Shown: positions 1 through 5,860, counted from the first letter of the stretch. The stretch: DNA of 6,379 bases from Pseudonocardia autotrophica (GCF_000717175.1 NZ_JNYD01000063.1:1-6379); one strand, 5' to 3'. Made by a program: numbers and translations. Notes: generated from the sequence alone by a model not told the origin.

Positions 1-1
1 G

Positions 2-333
2 CACGGGGACCTCGAGGCGCTGCTCGAGGCCTTCAACACCACGGCCGCCGAGAGCGGCTCCCCCGCGCGGCGGGGGCATGGTCTAACGGCACACCTGGCT
101 GGGGGGGGCCGAGGCCGACGCGCTCGAGTTCTTCGACGACATGGTCAGCGAGTACAACCACTACCTCGCGCTCACCCAGACCGTCAGCCAGGGCAGCCGC
201 GAGGACCGCCTCAAGGCGCGTGGCACGGGCGAGAAGATCGAAGCCCGTCGAGGCCGTCGTCGCCCAGATGGAACTGATGGCCGAACAGGTCCTGCCCGCC
301 TTCGCCGAGGGCCTCACGCCCTCCAGAATCTGA
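2..333 (+). pseudogene. Decayed 3' end of an LLM-class flavin-dependent monooxygenase gene
   Basis: Three reading frames must be joined to read one protein. Frame 2 from base 2 gives HGDLEALLEAFNTTAAESG. Frame 3 from about 87 to 240 gives ALEFFDDMVSEYNHYLALTQ and what follows. Frame 1 from 241 to the TGA at 331-333 gives PVEAVVAQMELMAEQVLPAF. The last block is nearly identical to the C-terminus of the LLM monooxygenase at 6184-6379, and an alpha-helical end of this kind is typical of LLM (bacterial luciferase-like) oxidoreductases. Frame 3 also carries a TAA at 84-86. Compared with the right-hand copy, about 35 residues between the GEK motif and PVEAVV are missing, so an internal deletion is likely as well as the shifts. 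An eight-G run at 101-108 and an extra G near 240 are possible indel points. The 5' part lies outside the window. The family call is fairly firm. Whether the damage is natural or comes from sequencing is unknown. Confidence 0.75.
243..308 (+). repeat. 66-bp inverted repeat, left copy (LLM 3' end)
   Basis: This segment matches the reverse complement of 6200-6265 at 64 of 66 bases. The differences are at base 247 (G here, A in the other copy) and a synonymous A/G in a Glu codon. It encodes the last conserved helix of the LLM monooxygenase in both places. Identity drops abruptly on both sides: the left flank is deleted or diverged, and the C-terminal tail differs (EGLTPSRI here, EKEQA there). 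It is best read as homologous coding sequence from a duplicated gene rather than an insertion-sequence end. Confidence 0.85.
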
Positions 334-343
334 CCGCCTCAGC

Positions 344-377
344 GGCTCGGTGACATGCAGGGCTCGGCGACGTGCAG
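344..377 (+). repeat. Tandem 17-bp direct repeat
   Basis: Two adjacent 17-bp units, GGCTCGGTGACATGCAG (344-360) and GGCTCGGCGACGTGCAG (361-377), differ at two positions. They lie between the stop of the LLM remnant and the chosen start of the amidohydrolase. The second unit forms the left arm of the hairpin at 362-393. They could be a duplicated regulator site or replication slippage. Confidence 0.7.
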
Positions 378-393
378 GCGGCTGTCGCCGAGC
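362..393 (+). promoter_or_regulatory. Strong hairpin upstream of the amidohydrolase gene
   Basis: GCTCGGCGAC (362-371) and GTCGCCGAGC (384-393) are perfect 10-bp inverted arms around a 12-base loop. The hairpin starts 28 bases after the LLM remnant stop and ends 43 bases before the amidohydrolase GTG. No T-run follows, so it is not a canonical intrinsic terminator. It could still terminate or stabilise an upstream transcript, attenuate the downstream operon, or act as a DNA operator. The structure is seen directly; its role is inferred. Confidence 0.5.
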
Positions 394-436
394 TCCCTGG
401 CCTCAGACATACCACGTACCAGCGGACGGTGAACAG

Positions 437-1699
437 GTGAACGACATCGCCATCGAGGGCGGCCTCGTCTGGGCCGCACCAGGCACACACCACGTGAACG
501 GCCTCGTCGTCATCCAGAACGGGATCATCACGTACGTCGGGCCCGCCGACGATGCCGCAGTGCCCGCCGGGACACGACGTATCGACGCGACCGGCTGCAC
601 CGTCCTGCCCGGTCTGATCGACGCGCACGTGCACCTGACGACCAACTCCGACCACGACAACGTGGTGGCGAGCAGCACCTTCCGCGGGCAAGTGACCAAG
701 CCGGCCAAGCTTCTGCACGGGCTGCGCAACGCCCATCGGGCCCTCGCAGCCGGCTTCACCACCTTACGGGTGATGGGCCACCGCGACGTCGGAGAGATCG
801 AGCTGCGCGACTTCGTCGAGCAGGGCCTGACCATCGGCCCGCGGCTGCTGGTCTCCCCGTGGTGGATCACCATGACCAACGGCCACGGCGACCTGTTCTA
901 CCCGCCCTACACCCCCCGCCGCCGCTGGGACACCGCCGACGGCGTCGACGAGTGCCGCAAGCTCGTCCGGCTGCAAGCTCGCGAGGGCGCCGACTTCATC
1001 AAGGTCATGGCCAGCGGCGGGATGTCACCCGGTGAGCAGCCCCACTGGCCGAACTACACCGTCGCCGAGCTCACCGCGATCGTCGACGAGGCACACGACC
1101 TCGACCTACGGGTCGCCGCACACGCACTGTCGATCGACGGGATCCGCCGCAGCCTCGCCGCCGGCGTCGACAGTATCGAGCACGGCTCCTACCTGGACGA
1201 GCCCACCGCCAAGGAGATGGCCGAGCGCGGCACCTACCTGGTGCCGACCATGGCATTCAACGACTGGTGCCAACGCGAAGGAACCCGGCGCGGACTCACC
1301 CCCGAGGGCGTGGACGACCTGCGCGACGCCCATGACCGCACGCTCGAGGCCTTCGCCATCGCCAGCCAGGTCGGAGTCCGGATCGCCATGGGCACCGACT
1401 CCTCCGGAACGCTGTGCCCCTTCGGTGCACACGCCCGGGAGCTGGAGCTCTACGTCGAGCACGGCATGACACCGGAGGAAGCCCTGACCACGGCCACGGC
1501 TACCGCGGCCGCGCTGCTCCAGCGCGAACACCAGATCGGCAAGCTCGCGGCCGGCTTCGCCGGGGACGTCGTGGTCGTCACCGGCGACGTGCTGTCCGAT
1601 ATCCGACTGCTCGGTGACCAGAGCAACATCGCGCACGTCCTCACCGCCGGTGTGGACCGCAGCGGCTGTCTCGCCGCTGCGGCGTCGGTCCTCAGCTGA
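437..1699 (+). CDS. Metal-dependent amidohydrolase (imidazolonepropionase/prolidase-like)
   Basis: A 420-residue enzyme of the amidohydrolase superfamily, likely cytoplasmic, that would hydrolyse an amide, lactam or related C-N bond with a metal-bound water. Starting at GTG 437, the N-terminal beta domain is followed by GLIDAHVHL with the metal-binding HxH at His64/His66. Next are Lys189 in FIKVMASGG (the usual carboxylated lysine), His229 in AAHAL, His249 in SIEHGSYLD and Asp321 in MGTDSSG. All metal ligands are therefore present, and the length suits the COG1228-type family. The frame stays open to an ATG at 350, but that extension is Arg-rich, crosses the hairpin and has no family-like sequence. 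GTG 437 begins directly before NDIAIEGGLVW, the normal family N-terminus, although its ribosome site is weak. The gene leads the + strand set, with 46 bp to the hydrolase gene. The substrate is unknown. Confidence 0.88.
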   Translation: MNDIAIEGGLVWAAPGTHHVNGLVVIQNGIITYVGPADDAAVPAGTRRIDATGCTVLPGLIDAHVHLTTNSDHDNVVASSTFRGQVTKPAKLLHGLRNAHRALAAGFTTLRVMGHRDVGEIELRDFVEQGLTIGPRLLVSPWWITMTNGHGDLFYPPYTPRRRWDTADGVDECRKLVRLQAREGADFIKVMASGGMSPGEQPHWPNYTVAELTAIVDEAHDLDLRVAAHALSIDGIRRSLAAGVDSIEHGSYLDEPTAKEMAERGTYLVPTMAFNDWCQREGTRRGLTPEGVDDLRDAHDRTLEAFAIASQVGVRIAMGTDSSGTLCPFGAHARELELYVEHGMTPEEALTTATATAAALLQREHQIGKLAAGFAGDVVVVTGDVLSDIRLLGDQSNIAHVLTAGVDRSGCLAAAASVLS

Positions 1700-1745
1700 C
1701 CGCGGCGCCAGGTCGAGCGGGCCACCACAGGGAAAGCAGGAATGC

Positions 1746-2552
1746 ATGAGTTGGGTTCGTGTTCGGGGCTTCGCCTGCTTCGTGGCGGAGTTCGGCAGCG
1801 GTGACCGCTCTGTCGTGTTGATTCACGGGTGGTGCAGCGACTCGACCGACTGGGTCGACCAGATTTCCGCCTTCGCCGGCGACGCGCGTGTTGTGACACT
1901 CGACCTGCGGGGGCACGGGCATTCCGAACGGACCGCGAGCGGGTACGGGAGCGCGGAGCTCGCCGAGGACGTGATCGCCGTCCTCGACCATCTGGGCCTG
2001 AGCGACAGCCATCTGGTCGGGCACTCCCTGGGCGGCATCATCGCCAACCTGATCGCTGTGCGCCGCCCGGACCTGGCCCGCTCGGTCCTGCTGATCGACC
2101 CGGCCTACGGGCAGCCCGAGGAGTGGGAGGGCCAAGTTCGCGCGATCATCGGCGACCCGGCTTCCGCCGACAGCGCAGAACGAGCCGCGGTGGCAGCCGA
2201 CCTCGAGCCGGAGGTACACAACAGCGTCACCGCCGCCCGCCGGATCCGACGCCGGCTACAGGCGCTCGCGCTCGACCCCGAGGTCGTCTGGCCCACCTAT
2301 GCCGGCATGTGGTGCGGCACGGACGCGCCAGGGCTTCGCCCGCAGACCGAACGCGCGATCCGCGAGCGCCGCCGGCCGACACTGTGCATCTACGCCTACG
2401 AGCCGACCTACACCTGGGAGTCGCACCTCGTCGACGAGCTCGGTCTCGATACCCGGGTCGAGCTCTGGACAGGCGTCACCCACTTCCTGCACCAAGACGA
2501 CCCGGAGCGGTTCAACAAAGTCGCATCAGCCTGGTTCGACGCGAATCGGTAA
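1746..2552 (+). CDS. Alpha/beta-fold hydrolase
   Basis: A 268-residue alpha/beta hydrolase, probably a cytoplasmic esterase, C-C hydrolase or amide hydrolase. Seen in order: VVLIHGW with His27-Gly28 at the oxyanion-hole loop, the LRGHGHSE turn, GHSLGG with nucleophile Ser94, and a C-terminal THFLHQ with likely catalytic His246. The acid is less clear. The usual position after strand 7 reads CIYAYEPTYTW, so Glu219 may replace the common Asp, or Asp in LLIDPAYG after strand 6 may serve. The start is ATG 1746, preceded by AGGGAAAG (1729-1736) and AGGAA (1738-1742). An ATG at 1742 is in another frame. The frame is open further upstream, but that sequence overlaps the amidohydrolase end and is not hydrolase-like. 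Its position right after the amidohydrolase suggests co-transcription and sequential hydrolysis. RutD-like, MhpC-like or simple esterase roles remain possible. Confidence 0.9.
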   Translation: MSWVRVRGFACFVAEFGSGDRSVVLIHGWCSDSTDWVDQISAFAGDARVVTLDLRGHGHSERTASGYGSAELAEDVIAVLDHLGLSDSHLVGHSLGGIIANLIAVRRPDLARSVLLIDPAYGQPEEWEGQVRAIIGDPASADSAERAAVAADLEPEVHNSVTAARRIRRRLQALALDPEVVWPTYAGMWCGTDAPGLRPQTERAIRERRRPTLCIYAYEPTYTWESHLVDELGLDTRVELWTGVTHFLHQDDPERFNKVASAWFDANR

Positions 2553-2554
2553 CC

Positions 2555-2583
2555 TTGACAAATACTCCGTCAGCACTTCTGAC
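2555..2583 (+). promoter_or_regulatory. Candidate promoter before the tautomerase gene
   Basis: A perfect TTGACA (2555-2560) lies three bases after the hydrolase stop. At a 17-base spacing the -10 position reads TCTGAC, only a 3/6 match to TATAAT. The -35 hexamer overlaps the GAC-N9-GTC element at 2557-2571, a layout that would suit repression. It may mark an internal promoter for the tautomerase and flavin reductase genes, but the -10 is weak. Confidence 0.3.
2557..2571. promoter_or_regulatory. Candidate TetR operator, GAC-N9-GTC
   Basis: GAC (2557-2559) and GTC (2569-2571) form an inverted pair nine bases apart, extending to TGAC/GTCA on the outside. The same spacing occurs at 3461-3475 in front of the tetR gene. 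Read in the opposite strand, that site shares GACAA at the left arm and GTC at the right. TetR dimers commonly bind 15-17-bp sites of this shape. The arms are short, so chance occurrence is possible. Confidence 0.3.
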
Positions 2584-2604
2584 CACAGAAGAGGAAGCGA
2601 CAGA

Positions 2605-2781
2605 ATGCCCTTCATTCAGGTGAAGGTTTTCGAGGATCCGTCATTCTCGCAGGAGATGGTCGAGGCAGTCGCGCAGGGCCATGACCTCCGTGCTTGGCGA
2701 GGAGGGTCGGTGCGGAGCCGACCGTCGTCGTCGAAGGCCTCCCACAACCGCTGGGGCCACGGCGACAAGCTGATGGGCTGA
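2605..2781 (+). pseudogene. Frameshifted 4-oxalocrotonate-tautomerase-type gene
   Basis: ATG 2605 follows a good ribosome site (AGAGGAAG) and opens MPFIQVKVFEDPSFSQEMVE, the N-terminus of small tautomerases whose catalytic base is Pro1 after Met removal. The protein then moves through three frames, each time by one extra base: near 2677 (GCAGGGCC; dropping one G restores AVAQAMTSVLGEE), near 2704 (GAGGGTCG; restores VGAEPTVVVE) and near 2734 (CGAAGGCC; restores ASHNRWGHGDKLMG). The three insertions add up to one codon, so the final frame and TGA are the original ones. The repaired protein is 57 residues, close to the usual ~60. Unrepaired, the 58-residue product keeps Pro1 but loses the middle strand and helix. 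Intact family members convert enols to ketones in meta-cleavage and related pathways. The shifts may be real recent decay or sequence errors at short homopolymers. Confidence 0.8.
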
Positions 2782-2868
2782 CCCCACAGGCGGCACGCAC
2801 TGCTCCCTGATTCGCGCCGCCCGAATCTCACTCGCGTGACTTCGACAACCCGAGCCGAAAGTAGATCA

Positions 2869-3381
2869 ATGGCCTCACAACTGAGTATCGGTCCGCTGCC
2901 CGTTGACCAGGCGGAGTTGCGGCGGGCCTACAGCTGTTTCCCCAGCGGCGTGACAGCTGTCTGTGCGCTGGACGACGAGGAGCCCGTCGGGATCGCGGCG
3001 AGCTCGTTCACCTCTGTCTCGATCACACCACCGCTGGTGTCGGTCTGTGTGGCACACAGCTCGACGACCTGGCCGCGGTTGCGGCAGCTGCCCCGGCTGG
3101 GGGTGAGCGTGCTCGCCGATGGACAGGAGGCGCTGTGCCGCTCACTCGCGGCGAAGGACCGCGACCGGTTCGCCGACGTGCCGTGGGAGCCCAGCGAAGA
3201 CGGCGCCATCTTCGTCAGGGGCGCTGCAGCATGGCTCGACTGCTCGGTGCACTCCGAGCTGCCCGCGGGCGACCACGACATCGTGCTGTTGCAGATCCAC
3301 CGTCTGACCGCAGATCCCCGCAACGAGCCACTGGTCTTCCACAGCAGCCGGTTCCGTCGCCTCATCGCACTCGAATCCTGA
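2869..3381 (+). CDS. NAD(P)H:flavin oxidoreductase (flavin reductase-like, FMN-binding split barrel)
   Basis: A 170-residue flavin reductase of the HpaC/HsaB/RutF type. It reduces free FMN or FAD with NAD(P)H and passes it to a partner monooxygenase. Family landmarks are FPSGVTAV (residues 24-31), GIAASSFTSVSITPPLV (41-57), where flavin phosphate and isoalloxazine bind, the segment ending in DRFADVPWE, and GDHDIVLLQI (from about residue 134), matching the conserved GDH-ILGEV strand. The start ATG 2869 is chosen because the earlier in-frame GTG at 2836 has no ribosome site and adds a low-complexity leader. The site before 2869 (GAAAGTAG) is only fair. There is an 87-bp gap after the tautomerase and no strong terminator on either side. 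LLM monooxygenases need reduced FMN, so this protein likely serves the LLM enzyme encoded at the window edges. Confidence 0.9.
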   Translation: MASQLSIGPLPVDQAELRRAYSCFPSGVTAVCALDDEEPVGIAASSFTSVSITPPLVSVCVAHSSTTWPRLRQLPRLGVSVLADGQEALCRSLAAKDRDRFADVPWEPSEDGAIFVRGAAAWLDCSVHSELPAGDHDIVLLQIHRLTADPRNEPLVFHSSRFRRLIALES

Positions 3382-3460
3382 CCCGGCAGCCGCGGTTCCG
3401 CAGGCGAGACCCGCTTCGACTCCCGAAGTCCGGCCGAGCGTCCTACCGCGGACGTGACGA

Positions 3461-3475
3461 GACAGTATGGTTGTC
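3461..3475. promoter_or_regulatory. Candidate autoregulatory operator before tetR, GAC-N9-GTC
   Basis: GACA (3461-3464) and TGTC (3472-3475) are inverted arms around GTATGGT, and TATGGT (3465-3470) could serve as a -10 element. The site lies 42 bases before the chosen GTG start of tetR, where an autorepressor would bind. It shares its 15-bp GAC-N9-GTC geometry with 2557-2571. It also overlaps the ATG at 3467, which argues against that ATG being the true start. Confidence 0.35.
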
Positions 3476-3517
3476 CAAGCATCAACGAGGAGCGGGCAGG
3501 TGGAAGGGAGTTGTGGA

Positions 3518-4105
3518 GTGCGAGCGAGACCTCGTTCCGATGCCACCCGCCTCGCCCTCCTCAACGCAGCCCTCGATGTTGCTGCCGAGTACGGGGTCAA
3601 GGGCGTCACCCACCGACGGGTCGCGAGCGCCGCCGGGCTGTCCCTCGGGCTGACCAGCTACCACTTCGCCAACCTCGACGATCTACTACTCGAGGCCTTC
3701 CGGCTCTTCGTCTCGCACACCTCGGCCCTGTACGAGCGTCAGTTCCACGAAGCCACCGACCTCGAGTCCATGATCGACGCGGCCCTCGCGGTCGTGAACG
3801 CGCTCAAGGACAGCGCCCGAGAACGCACGCTGCTCTACGAGCTCTACGCCCAGAGCGTCCGCGACCCGGCCTACAGAGAGCTCGTCACTTCCTGGGCAGC
3901 ATCAGCACGCGCGGGCGTGGAACGTCTCTACAGCGCACGCACCGCCCGGTTCCTCGAGGCCGCCTGGGAAGGCGCCAGCGCGCAACTGATCCAAGGTCGC
4001 GACGATCAGTCCGACAATGAACTACGCGACCTGTTCCGCCTGATCCTGCTTCAGGACTCGAACGAGCTCACAGGTGGCACGACCGCAGCCACCCCTCGCG
4101 GCTGA
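3518..4105 (+). CDS. TetR-family transcriptional regulator
   Basis: A 195-residue TetR/AcrR-type repressor. The N-terminal DNA-binding domain reads SDATRLALLNAALDVAAEYG, then the helix-turn-helix VTHRRVASAAGLSLGLTSYH (residues 30-49) and F50, followed by the usual linker into LDDLLLEAF. Residues from about 60 on are helical and form the ligand-binding and dimer domain. The start is GTG 3518 because GGAAGGGAG lies eight bases upstream and SDATR begins at the normal distance from the N-terminus. The frame also opens at ATG 3467, but that adds 17 unrelated residues and overlaps a palindrome. It is encoded downstream of the flavin reductase on the same strand, with 136 bp between them, so it probably has its own promoter and represses itself and the catabolic genes. 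The inducer is unknown. The C-terminal tail (TGGTTAATPRG) is likely disordered. Confidence 0.92.
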   Translation: MRARPRSDATRLALLNAALDVAAEYGVKGVTHRRVASAAGLSLGLTSYHFANLDDLLLEAFRLFVSHTSALYERQFHEATDLESMIDAALAVVNALKDSARERTLLYELYAQSVRDPAYRELVTSWAASARAGVERLYSARTARFLEAAWEGASAQLIQGRDDQSDNELRDLFRLILLQDSNELTGGTTAATPRG

Positions 4106-4169
4106 GAGCGTGTTTGAGAAGATCAACTGGCGGCTGTGAAGGTGTGACGCACGACCTCGATCGTGGTGC

Positions 4170-4573
4170 TCAGGAAGGTCCGAGCCCACGCGAGTAGGCG
4201 CCGGTGAAGCCGCCGTCGGCGAAGACGAACCGCCGCGGGGTGGTGAGGTAGGTCCAGAGCAGGACGGTGTTCGCGCCCGCAGCACCACCAGCACCAGGAC
4301 CATCAGCACCGTGATCGGCACGATGAAGCGCTCCTGGCCGCGGCCGGCCGGCAGCTCGCGGGGCCGACCTGACGGTCCTGCGTGCCATCCAGCGCCACTC
4401 CTCAGCTCGGCGGGCGCCCGGAGGGATCCGATGACCACCGCCTGAGCCAGTGGCGCCGGCAGTCCTAGAACAGCGGCGATCGGGGCGGACACCCCGGTGC
4501 CGACCAGCGCGACGACGGCGACCGGGCCGACCGCGGCCATGGCGGCCGAGGCGGTGAGCGGAATGGCGAGTAC
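4170..4573 (-). pseudogene. Membrane-protein remnant
   Basis: The minus strand reads LAIPLTASAAMAAVGPVAVV and a further hydrophobic stretch ending near VVIGSLRAPAE. It continues through an Arg/Gly-rich link to ERFIVPITVLMVLVLVVLRA, a clear transmembrane segment. A frame change near 4275 then restores NTVLLWTYLTTPRRFVFADG and a stop at 4170-4172. At least two membrane segments are visible, but neither frame gives one whole protein, and the upstream end runs into the CoA-transferase piece. I do not recognise the family. A transporter or permease fragment is a guess. The remaining bases 4106-4169, after tetR, show no gene. Confidence 0.45.
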
Positions 4574-4616
4574 ATGAGCCGCGGGTCAGGCAGCGCCGCG
4601 TCCGCAGCGGCCAGTC

Positions 4617-4740
4617 CTCAGCGGCCCGGGCCGCTCCACCTCGACGTCCGCACCGAGGTCGCCGAACAACATGGTGGCGTAGGACGACGACGCGGCCGAG
4701 GTCGGCGACGAGCACGCCGTCGCGCGGCCCGAGGGATGCC
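4617..4740 (-). pseudogene. N-terminal fragment of a class III CoA-transferase
   Basis: The minus strand gives SLGPRDGVLVADLGRV and then, one frame over, SSSYATMLFGDLGADVEVER. This matches the family III (CaiB/BaiF, formyl-CoA transferase/alpha-methylacyl-CoA racemase) N-terminus, in which a DGV-V-DL-RV strand is followed by ATMLLADLGADV-KVE. A frameshift lies near 4690, one Val appears to be missing after GADV, and everything after about residue 40 of the ~400-residue family is gone. The piece joins directly to acyl-CoA dehydrogenase sequence upstream and to membrane-protein sequence downstream, so it is a deletion relic with no start of its own. Class III enzymes move CoA between carboxylic acids. 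Confidence 0.7.
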
Positions 4741-4744
4741 TCGG

Positions 4745-4953
4745 GCCCTGCACGGAGACGACGCTGCGGAACCCGCTGTCCGCACCTCCGGCTCTACGCA
4801 GGCCGGCCGGTAGGACACCGTATCGCGCCCGGGCAGTCGTAGCCCTGCAGGTGCATGCCCGGCACCCCGAGCGCCCCGAGCTCCTTGGCGATCTCGTGCG
4901 GCGGGGCCTCACTCACCGAGTCGTCGGTCAAGACCCGGACGGGGTCCGCCGGC
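4745..4953 (-). pseudogene. Acyl-CoA dehydrogenase fragment (glutaryl-CoA dehydrogenase-like)
   Basis: Three minus-strand frames together follow the N-terminal helical part of glutaryl-CoA-type dehydrogenases. VSEAPPHEIAKELGALGVPG continues to MHLQGYDCPGA in the first frame. TVSYRPACVEPEV is in the second and DSGFRSVVSVQG in the third, corresponding to the family's GMHL-GYGCAG, YGLAC-ELE and DSG-RS-VSVQG blocks. The first frame meets a TAG after the GYDCPG block. The FAD and catalytic domains are missing, because the sequence passes straight into a CoA-transferase N-terminus near 4740. The intact family oxidises acyl-CoA thioesters. The start of the fragment lies just beyond the HAD gene stop at 4980. 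Confidence 0.7.
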
Positions 4954-4979
4954 AGCGGAGCGCAGGACACGACGTCGCT

Positions 4980-5606
4980 TCACGACGGCACCAGGTCCCG
5001 GCCGAGCGCGTAGGCCGCGCGCAGGTCGAGGCCCTCGTAGACGACGGCGCACCGGTCGCGCAGCACGTCGGTGGGGTTGATCCCCACGGTGCGGGTGAGC
5101 CGCTCGAACAGCAGCACGTCGGAGCGGGAGTCGCCGTAGGCCGTGCAGTCGTCCTCGCTCAGCCCGAGGTCCGCGAGCAGGCCCAGGGTGATGTCGACCT
5201 TGTCCTGCAGGGTGAGCAGCGAATCCGTGGTCGGCGGGCGGCCGGGCACGACGTCGGAGCCGAACGTCCGGTGCGCACCCCACCCCTCCAGCCTGCGCAC
5301 GAAGAAGTGCGGGGACTGGGAGATCACGGCGATGTGTTCGCCGCGGGCCCGGATGTCCGCGAAGACCTCCGGGACGCCTTCGATCCAGGCAGCGGCTGCG
5401 AAGGCGGCGTCGATCTCGGCATCGGAGGCGTCCAACCAGAGGGGCAGCACCGACTCCCAGAACTGCAGGTCGGTCAGCTCTCCGGCGTTCCAGGCCCGTT
5501 CGACGGCGTCCGCGACCTCGAACGTGCCGAGGTGGCGCGACAGTTCCACGGTGGCGGCGCCACGCAGCAGCGTGCCGTCCATGTCGAAGACGTGCAGGCG
5601 GGTCAT
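4980..5606 (-). CDS. HAD-IB family phosphatase (phosphoserine phosphatase-like)
   Basis: A 208-residue HAD-superfamily hydrolase, cytoplasmic, which would remove phosphate from a small molecule through an aspartyl-phosphate. Motif I is FDMDGTLL with Asp8 (nucleophile) and Asp10. Motif II is AVISQSP with Ser96. Motif III is Lys136 in LQDKVDIT. Motif IV is YGDSRSDVLLFE with Asp159 and Asp163. A helical cap lies between motifs I and II, as in the SerB-like IB subgroup. The start ATG at 5606 has an excellent AGGAGAAG ribosome site. The frame extends upstream to an ATG at 5711, but that sequence is Arg/Pro-rich and not HAD-like. It is followed by decayed genes and lies 254 bp after NIPSNAP, so it is probably not in one tight operon with it. 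Phosphoserine, another phosphomonoester, or a general housekeeping role are all possible. Confidence 0.9.
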   Translation of the reverse strand: MTRLHVFDMDGTLLRGAATVELSRHLGTFEVADAVERAWNAGELTDLQFWESVLPLWLDASDAEIDAAFAAAAWIEGVPEVFADIRARGEHIAVISQSPHFFVRRLEGWGAHRTFGSDVVPGRPPTTDSLLTLQDKVDITLGLLADLGLSEDDCTAYGDSRSDVLLFERLTRTVGINPTDVLRDRCAVVYEGLDLRAAYALGRDLVPS

Positions 5607-5701
5607 GCTTCTCCTAGCGGGTGGCTCGGCGCGCCGCCGGGGAGGGACATGGCGGGGCGCCGGACGACTGCGCCAGGCCCAGGCGGTCATCTCGGTCGAG
5701 A

Positions 5702-5718
5702 CGGTCCGCATCGGACCG
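5702..5718. repeat. 17-bp palindrome upstream of the HAD gene
   Basis: CGGTCCG (5702-5708) and CGGACCG (5712-5718) are perfect 7-bp inverted arms around CAT. It lies about 96 bp upstream of the HAD start, in the gap. Its shape fits a dimeric regulator site, but it is unlike the GAC-N9-GTC elements. No promoter is evident beside it. Confidence 0.5.
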
Positions 5719-5823
5719 GCACAGTCTATGTAGTAGGGCTCCGGAACCTCACGCTGACAGTTCGCGATCAGCTCGGTGACGTCTCACTTCCTGAGCAGCT
5801 CGGGGTCCATGAGCTCATTCCTC

Positions 5824-5846
5824 CCGGCGCCGCTGGCGAGCACCGG
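5824..5846 (-). terminator. Weak hairpin after the NIPSNAP gene
   Basis: CCGGCGC (5824-5830) can pair with GCACCGG (5840-5846) with one G-U wobble around a nine-base loop. It sits 14 bases past the NIPSNAP stop on the minus strand. No T-run follows, so termination is uncertain. Confidence 0.25.
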
Positions 5847-5860
5847 TTCGTTCTCCCTGC

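Larger units (their letters stand above)
5607..5860 (-). other. Gap with a stop-interrupted open frame
   Basis: On the minus strand ATG 5810 follows GGGAGG and reads MDPELLRK before a TGA at 5784-5786. The same frame then stays open through DVTELIANCQREVPEPYYID, an internal ATG at 5711 and straight into the HAD gene start at 5606. This could be the head of a small gene lost to a nonsense mutation or deletion. I do not recognise the protein. No intact gene is visible in this gap. Confidence 0.3.

Noticed and set aside
350..436. Upstream extension of the amidohydrolase to ATG 350
   Set aside because: The added 29 residues are Arg/Cys-rich, cross the tandem repeat and hairpin, and do not resemble amidohydrolase N-termini. 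GTG 437 fits the family start.
1106..2219. Long minus-strand ORFs opposite the amidohydrolase and alpha/beta hydrolase
   Set aside because: High-GC codon bias makes such antisense frames. They carry no motif, while the + strand proteins have complete catalytic sets.
3409..3423. CTTCG-N5-CGAAG stem after the flavin reductase as a terminator
   Set aside because: The stem is only five base pairs with no T-run, which is too weak to call in DNA of this composition.
3467..3517. ATG 3467 as the tetR start
   Set aside because: It lies inside a palindrome and has no ribosome site. GTG 3518 has GGAAGGGAG at ideal distance and the normal TetR N-terminus.
3454..4020. 188-residue + strand ORF overlapping tetR in another frame
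   Set aside because: It is an Arg/Pro-rich shadow of the TetR coding sequence, without a family signature.
4106..4128. GAGCGTGTTTGAGAAGATC-like sequence as an insertion-sequence terminal repeat
   Set aside because: It resembles ends of some actinobacterial IS elements from memory, and it sits at the border of the decayed region. However, no inverted partner, target duplication or transposase piece is visible in the window.
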